Assembly (NCBI RefSeq): GCF_019977235.1
Contig: NZ_AP024646.1
Span: 3,472,001-3,536,000, forward strand
Origin: Arthrobacter sp. StoSoilB5
GTDB taxonomy: Bacteria > Actinomycetota > Actinomycetes > Actinomycetales > Micrococcaceae
Reading direction: 5' to 3'
Length of the DNA: 64,000 bases
The notes beneath the pieces were generated by a model, which had not been told where the DNA came from, did not search any database, and was given only the letters and a program-made list of their open reading frames with translations. Both the position numbers and the translations under genes were made by a program. Positions 9,281-18,356 of the stretch are shown here, in pieces (within the stretch, counting starts at the first letter, position 1; every line of letters begins with the position of its first letter).

Positions 9281-9309
9281 ATCCCCCGGAACCGAAGTTC
9301 CGGGGGGAT
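9281..9309 (-). terminator. Terminator of the tRNA-Gln/tRNA-Glu transcript
   Basis: Stem CCCCCGGAAC / GTTCCGGGGG with a CGAA tetraloop, about 8 bases beyond the tRNA-Glu 3' end, followed on the minus strand by TTTCTTGGTTT. Downstream to the GTPase start (9179-9280) nothing else is seen. Confidence 0.8.
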
Positions 9310-9316
9310 TTGTTTG

Positions 9317-9389
9317 TGACCCCAGCGGGATTCGAACCCGCGTTACCGCCGTGAGAGGGCGGCGTACTAGGCCGCTATACGATGGGGCC
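9317..9389 (-). tRNA. tRNA-Glu (anticodon CTC)
   Basis: 73-base cloverleaf. Acceptor GGCCCCA pairs with TGGGGTC, anticodon loop CTCTCAC reads CTC, and the T-arm is CGGGTTCGAATCCCG. No encoded CCA. It is the second gene of a tRNA-Gln/tRNA-Glu unit. gltX, which charges this tRNA, lies about 1 kb away on the same strand. Confidence 0.95.
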
Positions 9390-9516
9390 TTGCACTTTTT
9401 TGTCGCCGTTTCCGGCGATCAAGCTGAATGAGTATTTCATACTTTCAGCTCTCTTCCAAATCGGCTAAGCGAAGTGGAATTCCGATTTTCCGCTGCAATA
9501 GCGCGGAATTTCAGAG

Positions 9517-9588
9517 CTGGGATACCAGGACTCGAACCTAGAATGACGGTACCAGAAACCGTAGTGTTGCCAATTACACCATATCCCA
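9517..9588 (-). tRNA. tRNA-Gln (anticodon CTG)
   Basis: 72-base cloverleaf. Acceptor TGGGATA pairs with TATCCCA, anticodon loop TTCTGGT reads CTG, and the T-arm is CTAGGTTCGAGTCCTGG. No encoded CCA. The 127 bases to the following tRNA-Glu hold no other gene. Confidence 0.95.
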
Positions 9589-9664
9589 AAGTGACTTTTG
9601 GACCGGAGTTCCTTGCCTCGGTTTCCCTTGGCTTTTCCCTCCGTGCCCCTCAGCACGAGTAATG

Positions 9665-9693
9665 ACTCTACCGGAGTCTTGCCACCTGCACAA
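9665..9693 (-). promoter_or_regulatory. Promoter of the tRNA-Gln/tRNA-Glu unit
   Basis: On the minus strand TTGTGC (9693-9688) and TAGAGT (9670-9665) are 17 bases apart, about 75 bases upstream of tRNA-Gln. The same TAGAGT -10 box precedes both tRNA-Lys genes in this window. Confidence 0.55.
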
Positions 9694-9725
9694 ATCGCAA
9701 GGCCGTAACCTGCATCACATGGATA

Positions 9726-10454
9726 TCAGGCCGCAGACGGTGCCTTGACGAGCAGTCTCGACAGGGAATCGACCTGGCGCCCGGCGAACTCTTCCACCAA
9801 TTCCCCGGTCCTGTTCAGCCACACGCCAATCAGGCCTGCTGCCGTTGCGCCGTCCGCGTCAAGAAGCCGGTTGTCCCCGACATAGAGTGTCTCCGCCGGC
9901 TCCGTGCCCAGCAACCGGACGCCCTCAAGGTAGATAGCAGGGTCCGGCTTCGGCACGCCCACAGTGTCCGTCCCCACGAGGATTTTGATCCTGGACAGGC
10001 CTGCTCCGTCCAACTTGGCCCGTTGGTAGTCATGAACGTTGTTGCTGACAGCGCCGTACGGAACGTCCGCGGCGTCGAGCGCGTCAAGCACGCCAGCTAC
10101 GTCGTCGAAAGGGCGCACGTAGGCCGTCTGCCGCTGATGGTACTCGGCAACCCACGACTGCGATTCCTCACCGTCTCCGAGCTCCACGCCAAAATGGCCC
10201 AGCGCTGCCCGGCCCCTCAAAAGGCGCTGCTCATTGAAGGTCAGCTCACCGGCAAGGTAACGGTCATAGAAGTGCGTTGTTTCGTGGGTGAAGATACGGC
10301 CGAACTTCACCCACCCGGCCTGGTCAAGGCCGGGCAGGAGATGCTCGCTGACATCACGCAGGGCTGTTGTCATGGCGTACTCAAGGTCCACCAAGGTGTC
10401 GTCGATGTCGAAAAGAACACCGCGGACAGTTCCGAAGGAACTTGCAATAGCCAT
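9726..10454 (-). CDS. HAD-superfamily hydrolase
   Basis: 242-residue phosphatase-like protein. Motif I is DIDDT (about residues 16-20, nucleophile Asp16), motif II lies near VSNNVHDYQ, motif III has KPDP, and motif IV is GDNRLLD. The cap region is helical (C1 type), as in pyrimidine-nucleotidase and phosphoglycolate-phosphatase relatives. Substrate is not predictable. It begins 12 bases downstream of the gltX stop, so it probably shares that transcript. Confidence 0.85.
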   Translation of the reverse strand: MAIASSFGTVRGVLFDIDDTLVDLEYAMTTALRDVSEHLLPGLDQAGWVKFGRIFTHETTHFYDRYLAGELTFNEQRLLRGRAALGHFGVELGDGEESQSWVAEYHQRQTAYVRPFDDVAGVLDALDAADVPYGAVSNNVHDYQRAKLDGAGLSRIKILVGTDTVGVPKPDPAIYLEGVRLLGTEPAETLYVGDNRLLDADGATAAGLIGVWLNRTGELVEEFAGRQVDSLSRLLVKAPSAA

Positions 10455-10466
10455 GACCGCTGCCGC

Positions 10467-11987
10467 CTAGCCCCGGAACGCGCGAACGCGCGCGAGTGAG
10501 GAGTCCTTGCCCAGGATCACCATCGACTCGAACAGCGGAGGAGAAATACGCCGGCCTGAAATAGCGGTGCGTACCGGTCCAAAAGCAGCGCGGGGCTTGA
10601 TGCCAAGGTCCTCGACCAATGCCTGCTTGAGCGCCGTCTGAATGTTCTCAGCCGTCCATTCCTCTATGGGCTCCAGCGCAGCGAGTGCCGCATCAAGCAC
10701 TTCCTGCAGATTCTCCGGCAGCCCCTTGCGGGCGTCGTCTGCAATATCAATCGCGTCATCAGCCTTGAAGAGGAAGGCCAGCATCTCTGGAGCCTCACCC
10801 AGCAAGGTGATGCGCTCCTGAACCAACGGAGCTGCCTCGGCGAGGATCTCCTCCTGCCGGGAGGTCAGGATCTCTCCCACGAAGCCTTCAGCGCGAAGAT
10901 AAGGGACGAGCCTCTGCTTGAAATCCTCCGGCTCGAGCAGGCGCACGTGGGTCCCATTGATGGCTTCAGCTTTCTTGAGGTCGAAGCGCGCCGGGTTACC
11001 CAGGACATCGTGGATGTCGAAGTTGGCCACAAGCTGCTCAACGCTGAAGATGTCCTCGTCCGCGCTCAGGGACCAGCCCAGCAGCGAAAGGTAGTTGAGG
11101 AGTCCCTCGGGGATGAAGCCACGCTCGCGGTGCAGGAACAGGCTGGATTCGGGGTCCCGCTTGGACAGCTTCTTGTTTCCCTGGCCCATCACATAAGGCA
11201 GGTGACCGAACTCCGGCATGTACTCCGCCACGCCGATGGCGTAGAGCGCGCGGTACAGCGCGATCTGTCGGGGCGTGGAACTCAGGAGGTCCTCGCCTCG
11301 GAGGATGTGGGTAATGCCCATGAGGGCGTCGTCCACCGGGTTGACCAGAGTGTAGAGAGGGGCACCGTTGGCACGGACCACGGCGAAGTCCGGAACTGAG
11401 CCGGCTTTGAACGTGATCTCGCCTCGAACGAGGTCGTTGAAAGTCAGGTCCTCATCCGGCATGCGCAGGCGCAGCACGGCATCGCGGCCTTCGGCCTTGA
11501 ACTGTGCAAGCTGTTCCTCGGTCATGTGGCGGTCGAAGCCGTCATAGCCCAGCTTCGGATCGCGGCCAGCTGCCCGATGGCGGGCTTCGATCTCGTCCGG
11601 CGTGGAGTAGGACTCGTAAACGTGTCCCCCGGCCTTGAGCTTGGCGATGACGTCCTGGTAGATATCTCCGCGCTGTGACTGGCGGTACGGCTCATGCGGT
11701 CCGCCTACCTCGACGCCCTCATCCCAGTCGATACCGAGCCATTTGAGGGCATCGAGCAGCTGGTGGTAGCTCTCCTCGCTGTCGCGGGCAGAATCAGTGT
11801 CCTCGATCCGGAAGATCAGCTTGCCACCGGTGTGGCGCGCATAAGCCCAGTTGAACAGGGCAGTGCGGATCAGGCCAACGTGCGGCGTTCCCGTAGGTGA
11901 CGGGCAGAAGCGGACGCGGACTGGAGTCTCGGCGTTGACGGCAGGGATGGCGCTGGGGGCAGCGTTGGACGCAGAAGCAGTAGTCAT
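10467..11987 (-). CDS. gltX: Glutamate--tRNA ligase
   Basis: Class I aminoacyl-tRNA synthetase of 506 residues. The HIGH-like motif is in [11 protein letters not shown] near residues 29-39, the KMSKS-like motif is KKLSKRD, and a C-terminal anticodon-binding domain follows. In most actinobacteria it also misacylates tRNA-Gln for transamidation, which fits the tRNA-Glu/tRNA-Gln unit next door, although a GlnRS cannot be ruled out. A TAAAGT box 9 bases before the ATG suggests a very short or absent leader. Confidence 0.96.
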   Translation of the reverse strand: MTTASASNAAPSAIPAVNAETPVRVRFCPSPTGTPHVGLIRTALFNWAYARHTGGKLIFRIEDTDSARDSEESYHQLLDALKWLGIDWDEGVEVGGPHEPYRQSQRGDIYQDVIAKLKAGGHVYESYSTPDEIEARHRAAGRDPKLGYDGFDRHMTEEQLAQFKAEGRDAVLRLRMPDEDLTFNDLVRGEITFKAGSVPDFAVVRANGAPLYTLVNPVDDALMGITHILRGEDLLSSTPRQIALYRALYAIGVAEYMPEFGHLPYVMGQGNKKLSKRDPESSLFLHRERGFIPEGLLNYLSLLGWSLSADEDIFSVEQLVANFDIHDVLGNPARFDLKKAEAINGTHVRLLEPEDFKQRLVPYLRAEGFVGEILTSRQEEILAEAAPLVQERITLLGEAPEMLAFLFKADDAIDIADDARKGLPENLQEVLDAALAALEPIEEWTAENIQTALKQALVEDLGIKPRAAFGPVRTAISGRRISPPLFESMVILGKDSSLARVRAFRG

Positions 11988-12036
11988 AGTGCTTCAACTT
12001 TACCGCTTGATATTGGGCCGGTAGCCCGCCGGAAAG

Positions 12037-12089
12037 GCTCGACGACGGCCCCTTACCTTTCGTGCGAAAGGTCCGCGCCGTCGTCGAGC
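12037..12089 (-). terminator. Nested hairpin between the FAH gene and gltX
   Basis: Outer arms GCTCGACGACGGC / GCCGTCGTCGAGC (12037-12049, 12077-12089) enclose an inner perfect hairpin ACCTTTCG-TG-CGAAAGGT (12055-12072). It begins about 20 bases past the FAH stop. The U-tract is weak on the minus strand, so termination efficiency is uncertain. Confidence 0.6.
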
Positions 12090-12109
12090 ATTTTGCCCTG
12101 GTCCGGCGG

Positions 12110-12886
12110 CTAGCGGCGAACCACCGGGTTGGACAGGCGGCCGATGCCTTCAATCTCCACTTCGAAGCGGTCGCCCTCATTGACCAGGCCCACGCCGGCA
12201 GGCGTCCCGGTCATGATGACATCGCCCGGAAGGAGCGTAAAGGCCTGGGAGACGATCGAGACGAGCTCACGCACGCCGCGGATCATCTGCTTGGTGCTGC
12301 CGTCCTGCCGAAGTTCACCATTGAGCCGGCCCTGAATGGAGAGGTCTTCAGGATCAAGTTCAGTTTCGATCCACGGGCCGAGCGGAGCGGAGGTGTCAAA
12401 GCCCTTGGCACGGGCCCACTGGAGGTCGGTCTTCTGGACGTCCCGGGCCGTGAGGTCGTTTCCGCAGGTGTAACCAAAAATGACGTCGTCGGCGCGTTCC
12501 TCGGGGACGTCCTTGCAAATACGGCCGATGATGACGCACAGCTCAGCCTCGAAGGAGACCTCATCGGAGAATTCCGGGAGGACGATCGGATCGTTTGGCC
12601 CGATGACGGAGGTGTTCGGCTTGAGGAAGAGCAACGGATGTTGGGGAACCTCGTTGCCGAGCTCAGCAGCATGCTCGGCAAAATTGCGCCCAACGCCGAT
12701 CACTTTGCTACGCGGAATGATCGGGGCAAGGAGCCGCACATCCTCAAGCTTGTGCTTAACGTGGGTACGTTCGACGCCGTTGAAGAAGGGATCGCCGTGG
12801 ATGACAGTGATTTCCTCACTGCCGGGCTCGCCTTCAACAACGCCATAAAGGGGATCAGAATCAACTACAAACCGGGCGATACGCAT
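12110..12886 (-). CDS. Fumarylacetoacetate hydrolase family protein
   Basis: 258-residue single-domain FAH enzyme. The metal-binding core includes FEAELCVIIG and GYTCGNDLTARDVQ, followed by KGFDTSAPLGPW and PGDVIMTGTPAGVG, typical of 2-hydroxyhepta-2,4-diene-1,7-dioate isomerase or acylpyruvase relatives. Substrate is undetermined. A TAGGCT -10-like box ends 7 bases before the ATG and no Shine-Dalgarno is present, so the mRNA is probably leaderless. A second FAH-family gene is at 50603. Confidence 0.9.
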   Translation of the reverse strand: MRIARFVVDSDPLYGVVEGEPGSEEITVIHGDPFFNGVERTHVKHKLEDVRLLAPIIPRSKVIGVGRNFAEHAAELGNEVPQHPLLFLKPNTSVIGPNDPIVLPEFSDEVSFEAELCVIIGRICKDVPEERADDVIFGYTCGNDLTARDVQKTDLQWARAKGFDTSAPLGPWIETELDPEDLSIQGRLNGELRQDGSTKQMIRGVRELVSIVSQAFTLLPGDVIMTGTPAGVGLVNEGDRFEVEIEGIGRLSNPVVRR

Positions 12887-12925
12887 GGGCTCAAGCCTAC
12901 CGTCCGGCGGATAGGCGTTCGCCCG

Positions 12926-13729
12926 CTAGCTACGAAGGTAATCCAGCTGGGCCGCAACCGAAGTCTCGGCTGCCCACCTGACGGAAGGATCGACGTCGGG
13001 ATAAACCGCATCAGTCACCGCAGCAATGGGCGCGTCCTGGCCGAGCTGTTCAAGTGCAGCCCTGATCTGGTCGAGCCGCTGCTGACGATGTTCGCGGTAT
13101 TCGCGGCATTTCACGTCCAAGGCTTCAAGCACCGGGCCGTGGGCAGGAAGAAGCGTTGCCGGGCCCAGGGATTCAAGCCGGTCCAGGCTGGCGAGGTAAT
13201 CGCCCAATCGGCCATCGGGGTAGTCCAGCACCGTGGTGCCGCGGCCGAGGATCGTGTCACCAGTGAGGACTGACCCATTTGGGCCGTCTGCGGGGAGATG
13301 GAAGCAAAGGGAATCCGACGTGTGGCCGGGCGTTGCCACGACACGGATCTCCACGCCGCCAGCGTGCAGGACTTCGCCGTCCACCAGAGGCTCGCCGCCG
13401 TGGCAGTACTCAACAGCAGCGGCCCGGACGGGAGCACCTGTCAGTTCATGGAACCTTGCAGACGCGGCTGTGTGATCAGCATGACGGTGCGTAATAAGCA
13501 CGACGTCGACGACGCCCGCCGCTGCCAGCTCAGCCAAATGCCTCTCGTCTTCCGGGCCGGGATCCACTACGGCAACATGGCCGGAATCCGCGGCGCCGAT
13601 GACGTAGGAGTTGGTGCCATCCAAGCTCATCGGGCCCGGGTTTGGTGCCAGCCGGAAGCGGGTGAGGCTGCTGCTTCGTTGCAGTGCAGGGGTGTAGCCA
13701 CCGGCAGGTGAGTCGTTGGAAGTCCCCAT
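12926..13729 (-). CDS. MBL-fold metallo-hydrolase
   Basis: About 267 residues, with the zinc motif THRHADH, then TPGHTSDS, a TGDTILGRGT strand carrying the bridging Asp, and LPAHGP with the last His ligand. It resembles LACTB2/glyoxalase-II-like hydrolases; substrate is unknown. Start is uncertain: the frame stays open to an ATG at 13765, but that codon lies inside the 32-base tandem repeat, so the ATG at 13729 is preferred. A strong Shine-Dalgarno is seen for neither. Confidence 0.85.
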   Translation of the reverse strand: MGTSNDSPAGGYTPALQRSSSLTRFRLAPNPGPMSLDGTNSYVIGAADSGHVAVVDPGPEDERHLAELAAAGVVDVVLITHRHADHTAASARFHELTGAPVRAAAVEYCHGGEPLVDGEVLHAGGVEIRVVATPGHTSDSLCFHLPADGPNGSVLTGDTILGRGTTVLDYPDGRLGDYLASLDRLESLGPATLLPAHGPVLEALDVKCREYREHRQQRLDQIRAALEQLGQDAPIAAVTDAVYPDVDPSVRWAAETSVAAQLDYLRS

Positions 13730-13762
13730 GGATTCTGAAGTCACTGTCCCATCTTGCACCAC

Positions 13763-13842
13763 CACCGACGCTCTCTCACATCCTGTCCACTTCCCACCGA
13801 CGCCCTCTCACATCCTGTCCACTTTCCACCGACGCCCTGTCC
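13763..13842. repeat. 32-base tandem repeat, 2.5 copies
   Basis: Units start at 13763, 13795 and 13827 (the last is partial). Each begins CACCGACGC and continues with CTCTCACATCCTGTCCACTT with one or two changes. It sits between ilvE and the MBL gene. The core GCTCTCTCAC recurs in the inverted repeat at 21621-21731. Confidence 0.85.
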
Positions 13843-13854
13843 CTGGGCATGGCA

Positions 13855-13897
13855 ACGGCGGCCCTTCCGCTTGTCTGCCAAGTGGAAGGGCCGCCGT
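13855..13897 (-). terminator. Terminator hairpin after ilvE
   Basis: Long stem ACGGCGGCCCTTCC(G)CTT / AAGTGGAAGGGCCGCCGT with a 7-base loop, about 40 bases past the ilvE stop. The minus strand lacks a good U-run; a T-run occurs on the opposite side. Probably terminates ilvE. Confidence 0.6.
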
Positions 13898-13937
13898 CGT
13901 TCGCTTTTTGCTGTGTCCTGGACTGGTTGTGCTCGGA

Positions 13938-15050
13938 CTAGACCAGGCGGGTAAGCCAGCCGTGGGTGTCCTCGATGGTACCGGTCTGTATACCCAGGAG
14001 CTGCTGGCGGATGGCCATAGTGGTTTCACCGGCCTTGGCGTCCTCGGATCCGATGAATTCCGTGGCGTCCTTCAGGACACCGATCGGGGTGATGACAGCC
14101 GCCGTACCGCAAGCGAAGACTTCGGCGATCTCGCCCGAAGCAACTCCGTCGCGCCACTCGTCGAGTGTGATCTTGCGCTCGGCAACCTCCCGACCCATGT
14201 CCTTCGCAACCTGAATGACGGAAGAGCGCGTTACGCCCTCCAGGATGGTGCCGGTCAGGGCAGGAGTAACCAGGGAGCCGTCCTTCATGACGAAGAAGAC
14301 GTTCATGCCACCGAGTTCTTCCACGGCGTCGTCGTTGAAGTGGTCCAGGAAAAGCACCTGCTTACAGCCGTTGGCCTCGGCTTCCTGCTGGGCAATCAAG
14401 GAAGCAGCGTAATTGCCGCCGCACTTGGCTGCACCTGTTCCGCCGCGGCCCGCGCGAGCATATTCACGGGATATCCAGATGGAAACGGGCTTCAGCTCGC
14501 CGCCGAAGTAGTTACCCGCGGGAGACGCAATGACGCGGAAGGACACTTCCCGGGCAGCCCGCACACCGAGGAAGGCCTCGGTGGCGATCATGAACGGGCG
14601 CAGGTACAGCGCTTCGCCATCGCCGGAAGGAACCCATTCCTTGTCCGCCTGGACGAGCTCACGGATGGCGCCCAGGAAATATTCCTCGGGCAGTTCCGGG
14701 AGAGCCAGGCGACGGGCGGATTTGTTCAGGCGGGCGGCGTTCGCTTCCGGACGGAAGGTCCACACGGAACCGTCTGCGTGGCGGTATGCCTTAAGGCCCT
14801 CGAAGATCTCCTGGCCGTAGTGCAGCACTGCAGCCGAGGGATCCAGGGAAATAGGTCCGTAGGGCTCGATCCGGGCGTTCTGCCAACCACCATTGCCATC
14901 GGCGTCGACTTTGTAGTCAACGACGGCGGTGTGGTCGGTGAAGTAATCGCCAAAGCCTGGGTTCGCCAGGACGGCTGCACGCTCCTCAGCAGACTTCGGG
15001 GTTTCCGAAAGCTGCTGGCTGAATTCGACGCCGTGGGCAGTCTGAGTCAT
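13938..15050 (-). CDS. ilvE: Branched-chain amino-acid aminotransferase
   Basis: PLP fold-type IV transaminase, last step of leucine, isoleucine and valine synthesis. The 370-residue protein carries the Schiff-base Lys209 in GTGAAKCGGNYAAS, plus YGQEIFEGLKAYR and EELGGMNVFFV, both typical of actinobacterial BCATs. Start ATG has GGAGGAAAC directly upstream. It stands alone between hairpin-bounded intergenic regions, 117 bases downstream of leuB on the same strand. Confidence 0.96.
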   Translation of the reverse strand: MTQTAHGVEFSQQLSETPKSAEERAAVLANPGFGDYFTDHTAVVDYKVDADGNGGWQNARIEPYGPISLDPSAAVLHYGQEIFEGLKAYRHADGSVWTFRPEANAARLNKSARRLALPELPEEYFLGAIRELVQADKEWVPSGDGEALYLRPFMIATEAFLGVRAAREVSFRVIASPAGNYFGGELKPVSIWISREYARAGRGGTGAAKCGGNYAASLIAQQEAEANGCKQVLFLDHFNDDAVEELGGMNVFFVMKDGSLVTPALTGTILEGVTRSSVIQVAKDMGREVAERKITLDEWRDGVASGEIAEVFACGTAAVITPIGVLKDATEFIGSEDAKAGETTMAIRQQLLGIQTGTIEDTHGWLTRLV

Positions 15051-15167
15051 GTTTCCTCCACAGTCAGCTATCTGGTGGCGCGAAACGGGTCCCGGAGGAT
15101 GCGGTTCAGCGGTGGACCAGGGAAGCAGGTAAATAATTCAAGACAAGCTTACGCCTGAGAAATGGGC

Positions 15168-16220
15168 CTAAAGTGCCGCCGCAATGGCGTCGCCAATGGC
15201 AGCCGTGCTGCGTGGCTCGCCGGTGCGGCTTTCGACGTCGGCGACCACTGCCGCCTCAATCTTGCGGGCCGCCGTGGTGTAGCCAAGGTGGTCCAGCAGG
15301 AGCACCGCGGAGAGGATGGCCGCAGTGGGATCGGCTTTCTGCTGCCCGGCGATGTCCGGTGCTGATCCGTGGACGGGTTCGAACATGGACGGTGCTGTGC
15401 GGTCCATGTTGATGTTGCCCGATGCCGCCAAGCCAATGCCGCCGGTGATGGCAGCAGCGAGGTCAGTAAGGATGTCGCCGAACAGGTTATCGGTGACGAT
15501 GACATCGAAGCGGGAGGGATCGGTAACCATGAAGATGGTTGCAGCATCGATGTGCAGGTAGTCGTGCGTGACCTCGGGGAATTCCTGGGCCACGGCCTCG
15601 ACTGTTCGCTTCCACAAGTGTCCGGCGAAGACCAGGACATTGTGCTTGTGGACTAGTGTGACGTGCTTGCGCGGACGCTCGCTGGCCCGGCGGAAGGCGT
15701 CGCGGACAACCCGCTCAACACCGTGTGCAGTGTTAAGGGAGACTTCAGTGGCGACCTCGTGCGGAGTGCCGCCGCGCAAAGTGCCACCGTTGCCCACATA
15801 GGGACCCTCAGTGCCCTCACGGACCACAATGAAGTCGATGGCGCCGGGGTTGGCCAAGGGGCTGCCGATGGTTCCGTACAACCGGGACGGGCGCAGGTTG
15901 ACGAAGTGGTCCAGGCTGAAGCGCAGCTTGAGGAGCATCTCGCGTTCGATGATGCCCGACGGGATCCGGGTGTCACCCGGGGCCGCACCAACGGCGCCGA
16001 AAAGGATGGCATCGCGCGTGCGGAGGTCTGCAAGGACCTCGTCAGGCAGGGTCTCGCCGGTCTCAAGCCAGTGCTGCGCACCGAGCTTGTAGTGGGTCCG
16101 CTCCAGGGTGACGCCTTCGGCGGCGACAGCCTTTTCCAGGACCTTGACGGCTTCGGCGATGACCTCGGGGCCAATGCCGTCGCCGGGGATGACAGCGAGA
16201 TTGATGGACGATGCGCTCAT
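15168..16220 (-). CDS. leuB: 3-isopropylmalate dehydrogenase
   Basis: NAD-dependent oxidative decarboxylase of leucine synthesis. 350 residues from the ATG at 16220, with [14 protein letters not shown] at the N-terminus, LRPSRLYG, the catalytic-region [16 protein letters not shown], the metal-binding [15 protein letters not shown], and [13 protein letters not shown]. An in-frame start at 16256 exists, but homologues start at [22 protein letters not shown] box lies 5 bases before the ATG, so a leaderless mRNA is possible. ilvE follows. Confidence 0.96.
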   Translation of the reverse strand: MSASSINLAVIPGDGIGPEVIAEAVKVLEKAVAAEGVTLERTHYKLGAQHWLETGETLPDEVLADLRTRDAILFGAVGAAPGDTRIPSGIIEREMLLKLRFSLDHFVNLRPSRLYGTIGSPLANPGAIDFIVVREGTEGPYVGNGGTLRGGTPHEVATEVSLNTAHGVERVVRDAFRRASERPRKHVTLVHKHNVLVFAGHLWKRTVEAVAQEFPEVTHDYLHIDAATIFMVTDPSRFDVIVTDNLFGDILTDLAAAITGGIGLAASGNINMDRTAPSMFEPVHGSAPDIAGQQKADPTAAILSAVLLLDHLGYTTAARKIEAAVVADVESRTGEPRSTAAIGDAIAAAL

Positions 16221-16330
16221 AGGTCTATCTAGCCAACGAATCCACATGCTGGTCAAAATCGTCTCACTCTTCGAACATGGTCAGCTGGAAATCAGACCAG
16301 AGCATGACGCCCGTGACCAAACCCAGCACA

Positions 16331-16336
16331 TAGAGT
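16331..16336 (+). promoter_or_regulatory. -10 box of the histidine kinase gene, leaderless type
   Basis: TAGAGT ends 6 bases before the GTG start codon and no Shine-Dalgarno is present. Transcription would begin at or next to the start codon. Confidence 0.45.
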
Positions 16337-16342
16337 CGTACC

Positions 16343-17527
16343 GTGGATAGAAGGCACGCTGTATACGAATGGTTCCGAACCAACCGCTTCAAGGTAGATA
16401 TGGCGGCAACGTGCCTGCTCGTACTCTTGTTCGGACCTGTCTATCTGCTGGCCGACCGCCCGCTGCTCTTCTTCATCTCGTGCGGCCTCCTGTTGCCCCT
16501 GGCGTGGCGACGGACGCGTCCTGTGGTCGCGGCCGCCGTCGTGGTTTTGGTGTGCCTGGTCCAGTGGGCGATCGGCGCCGAACCCGTGGCCGGCCAGATC
16601 GCTGTTCCGCTGGTTATCTATGCCACCGCCGCCTATGGGCCGGCATGGGCGAGCCGGACGGTCCTGTTGCTTGGTTTGCTGGGCGGCGTCATGCTCACCA
16701 CCCGTGAATACTCAAGCCCTGCGGAGTCCGGCATCATGGGCCTCACCATCGGCGCCCTCTACACGGTCCTTATCTGGATGCTGGTGCTGGTGAGTTGGAC
16801 GCTGGGCGACCTGACGCGTGTACGTCGCCTCCAACTCCAAGCCCTTGAGGACCGGACACGGCGCCTTGAAATCGAACAACAGCAGGAGCGCCAACTGGCC
16901 GCCGCTGATGAACGCTCCCACATCGCCCGGGAAATGCACGACATCGTGGCGCACTCGTTGTCCGTCATCATCACGCAGGCCGATGGCGCCCGGTATGCCG
17001 CTGCGGCGAAGCCGGAACTGGCCACCGAAGCGCTGGCCACGATCGCCGCAACGGGCCGGGATTCCCTGGGCGAAATGCGAAGGCTGCTCGGGGTACTGCG
17101 CTCGGACGAGGACGCGCCAACAAGGCCCCAACCGAGGCTTTCCGATCTTGATGAGCTCCTGCTGGGCTTCCGCGCTGCCAGGCTGCAGGTCACTTTCGAA
17201 CAAGTCGGCGCGCCGCGCCGGGCACTTCCGGCAGGGGCCGAACTCACTGTGTACCGGATCATCCAGGAAGCGCTCACCAACGTCGTGAAGCATGCCGGAC
17301 CCCAGGCGGTGGCGAGTGTGGCGCTCACGTGGCAGGGCCGCGGTCTACAGCTGGACGTCGTCGACGACGGTCGGGGCGCCGCCGCTGATCCGCCCACCGC
17401 TGGCGGTGGCAACGGCCTCCGGGGCATGGGCGAACGCATCTCGCTCTACGATGGTTCATTGACCGCAGGCCCCGAACAGGGCGGCGGTTTCCGTGTGTCC
17501 GCTTTCATCCCCTATTCGGAGGCCTGA
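16343..17527 (+). CDS. Two-component sensor histidine kinase (NarL-type, HisKA_3)
   Basis: 394-residue membrane kinase. Four to five hydrophobic segments occupy residues about 20-155, then comes a coiled-coil-like LEIEQQQERQLAAADERSHIA, the HisKA_3 box REMHDIVAHSLSVII with phospho-acceptor His199, an N-box (EALTNVVKHA) and a G-rich ATP lid. There is no large extracellular loop, so it probably senses within the membrane, as cell-envelope stress kinases do. The response regulator starts 3 bases after its stop and an ABC exporter follows. Confidence 0.92.
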   Translation: MDRRHAVYEWFRTNRFKVDMAATCLLVLLFGPVYLLADRPLLFFISCGLLLPLAWRRTRPVVAAAVVVLVCLVQWAIGAEPVAGQIAVPLVIYATAAYGPAWASRTVLLLGLLGGVMLTTREYSSPAESGIMGLTIGALYTVLIWMLVLVSWTLGDLTRVRRLQLQALEDRTRRLEIEQQQERQLAAADERSHIAREMHDIVAHSLSVIITQADGARYAAAAKPELATEALATIAATGRDSLGEMRRLLGVLRSDEDAPTRPQPRLSDLDELLLGFRAARLQVTFEQVGAPRRALPAGAELTVYRIIQEALTNVVKHAGPQAVASVALTWQGRGLQLDVVDDGRGAAADPPTAGGGNGLRGMGERISLYDGSLTAGPEQGGGFRVSAFIPYSEA

Positions 17528-17530
17528 GCC

Positions 17531-18244
17531 ATGCCTGAACTGCCCGCACCCATCCGGGTAGCACTCGTCGATGACCAGCAGCTGGTCCGCTCGGGCTTTG
17601 GCATGCTCATCAATTCGCAGGCCGACTTGCAGGTGGTGGCCGAAGCCGGCAACGGCATCGAAGCCGTCCAGGCGCTCAATGCCACCGCGGCCGATGTTGT
17701 CCTGATGGACGTTCGCATGCCCGGGATGGACGGAATTGAGGCCACCCGGAGAATCCTGGAGCAGGCAGCAGCACAGCCCGCCGGTTCACAACGCGCCGAC
17801 GTGAAGATTGTGGTCCTGACCACCTTCGACCTCGACGAATATGCCTTGGCAGCGATCCAGGCGGGCGCCAGCGGGTTCCTCTTGAAGGACGCCCCACCGG
17901 AAGAGCTCCTTGAAGCCATCCGTACCGTATACCGGGGCGACGCCGTGATCGCTCCATCCACCACGCGCAGGCTGCTGGACCATGTGGCTCCGCTGCTCAG
18001 AAACCAGACGCCTGAACAGAGTGAACACACAGCAGCGGTCGAACGCCTTACGGCCCGCGAGCGCGAGGTCTTCCAGCTAATCGCCCAGGGACAATCGAAT
18101 CCGGAGATCGCCGCAGGGCTTTTCCTTTCCGAGGCGACCGTGAAGACCCACGTGGGCCACATTCTGGCCAAGCTAGGAGCGCGGGACCGCGTACAGGTAG
18201 TGGTCATCGCCTATGAGACAGGCGTGGTGGCCCCGGGGAGCTAG
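17531..18244 (+). CDS. LuxR/NarL-family response regulator
   Basis: 237-residue DNA-binding response regulator. The receiver domain has acidic VDDQ at 14-17, phosphoacceptor Asp60 in VVLMDVRMPGMDG, and the conserved Lys in GFLLKDAP. The C-terminal LuxR helix-turn-helix runs LTAREREVFQLIAQG to EATVKTHVGHILAKLG. It is co-transcribed with the kinase. The ABC genes 112 bases downstream are the obvious candidate target. Confidence 0.93.
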   Translation: MPELPAPIRVALVDDQQLVRSGFGMLINSQADLQVVAEAGNGIEAVQALNATAADVVLMDVRMPGMDGIEATRRILEQAAAQPAGSQRADVKIVVLTTFDLDEYALAAIQAGASGFLLKDAPPEELLEAIRTVYRGDAVIAPSTTRRLLDHVAPLLRNQTPEQSEHTAAVERLTAREREVFQLIAQGQSNPEIAAGLFLSEATVKTHVGHILAKLGARDRVQVVVIAYETGVVAPGS

Positions 18245-18356
18245 TTTCGCCCTACCCAGGTGGTCGCCGGTCTCAGACCACGGTATGAGCCGGGCCGGCA
18301 CACAATGGGCCCTTGGCCGGATCCAAGACCGGATCCGGGGAACATAGCGTGAAAAC

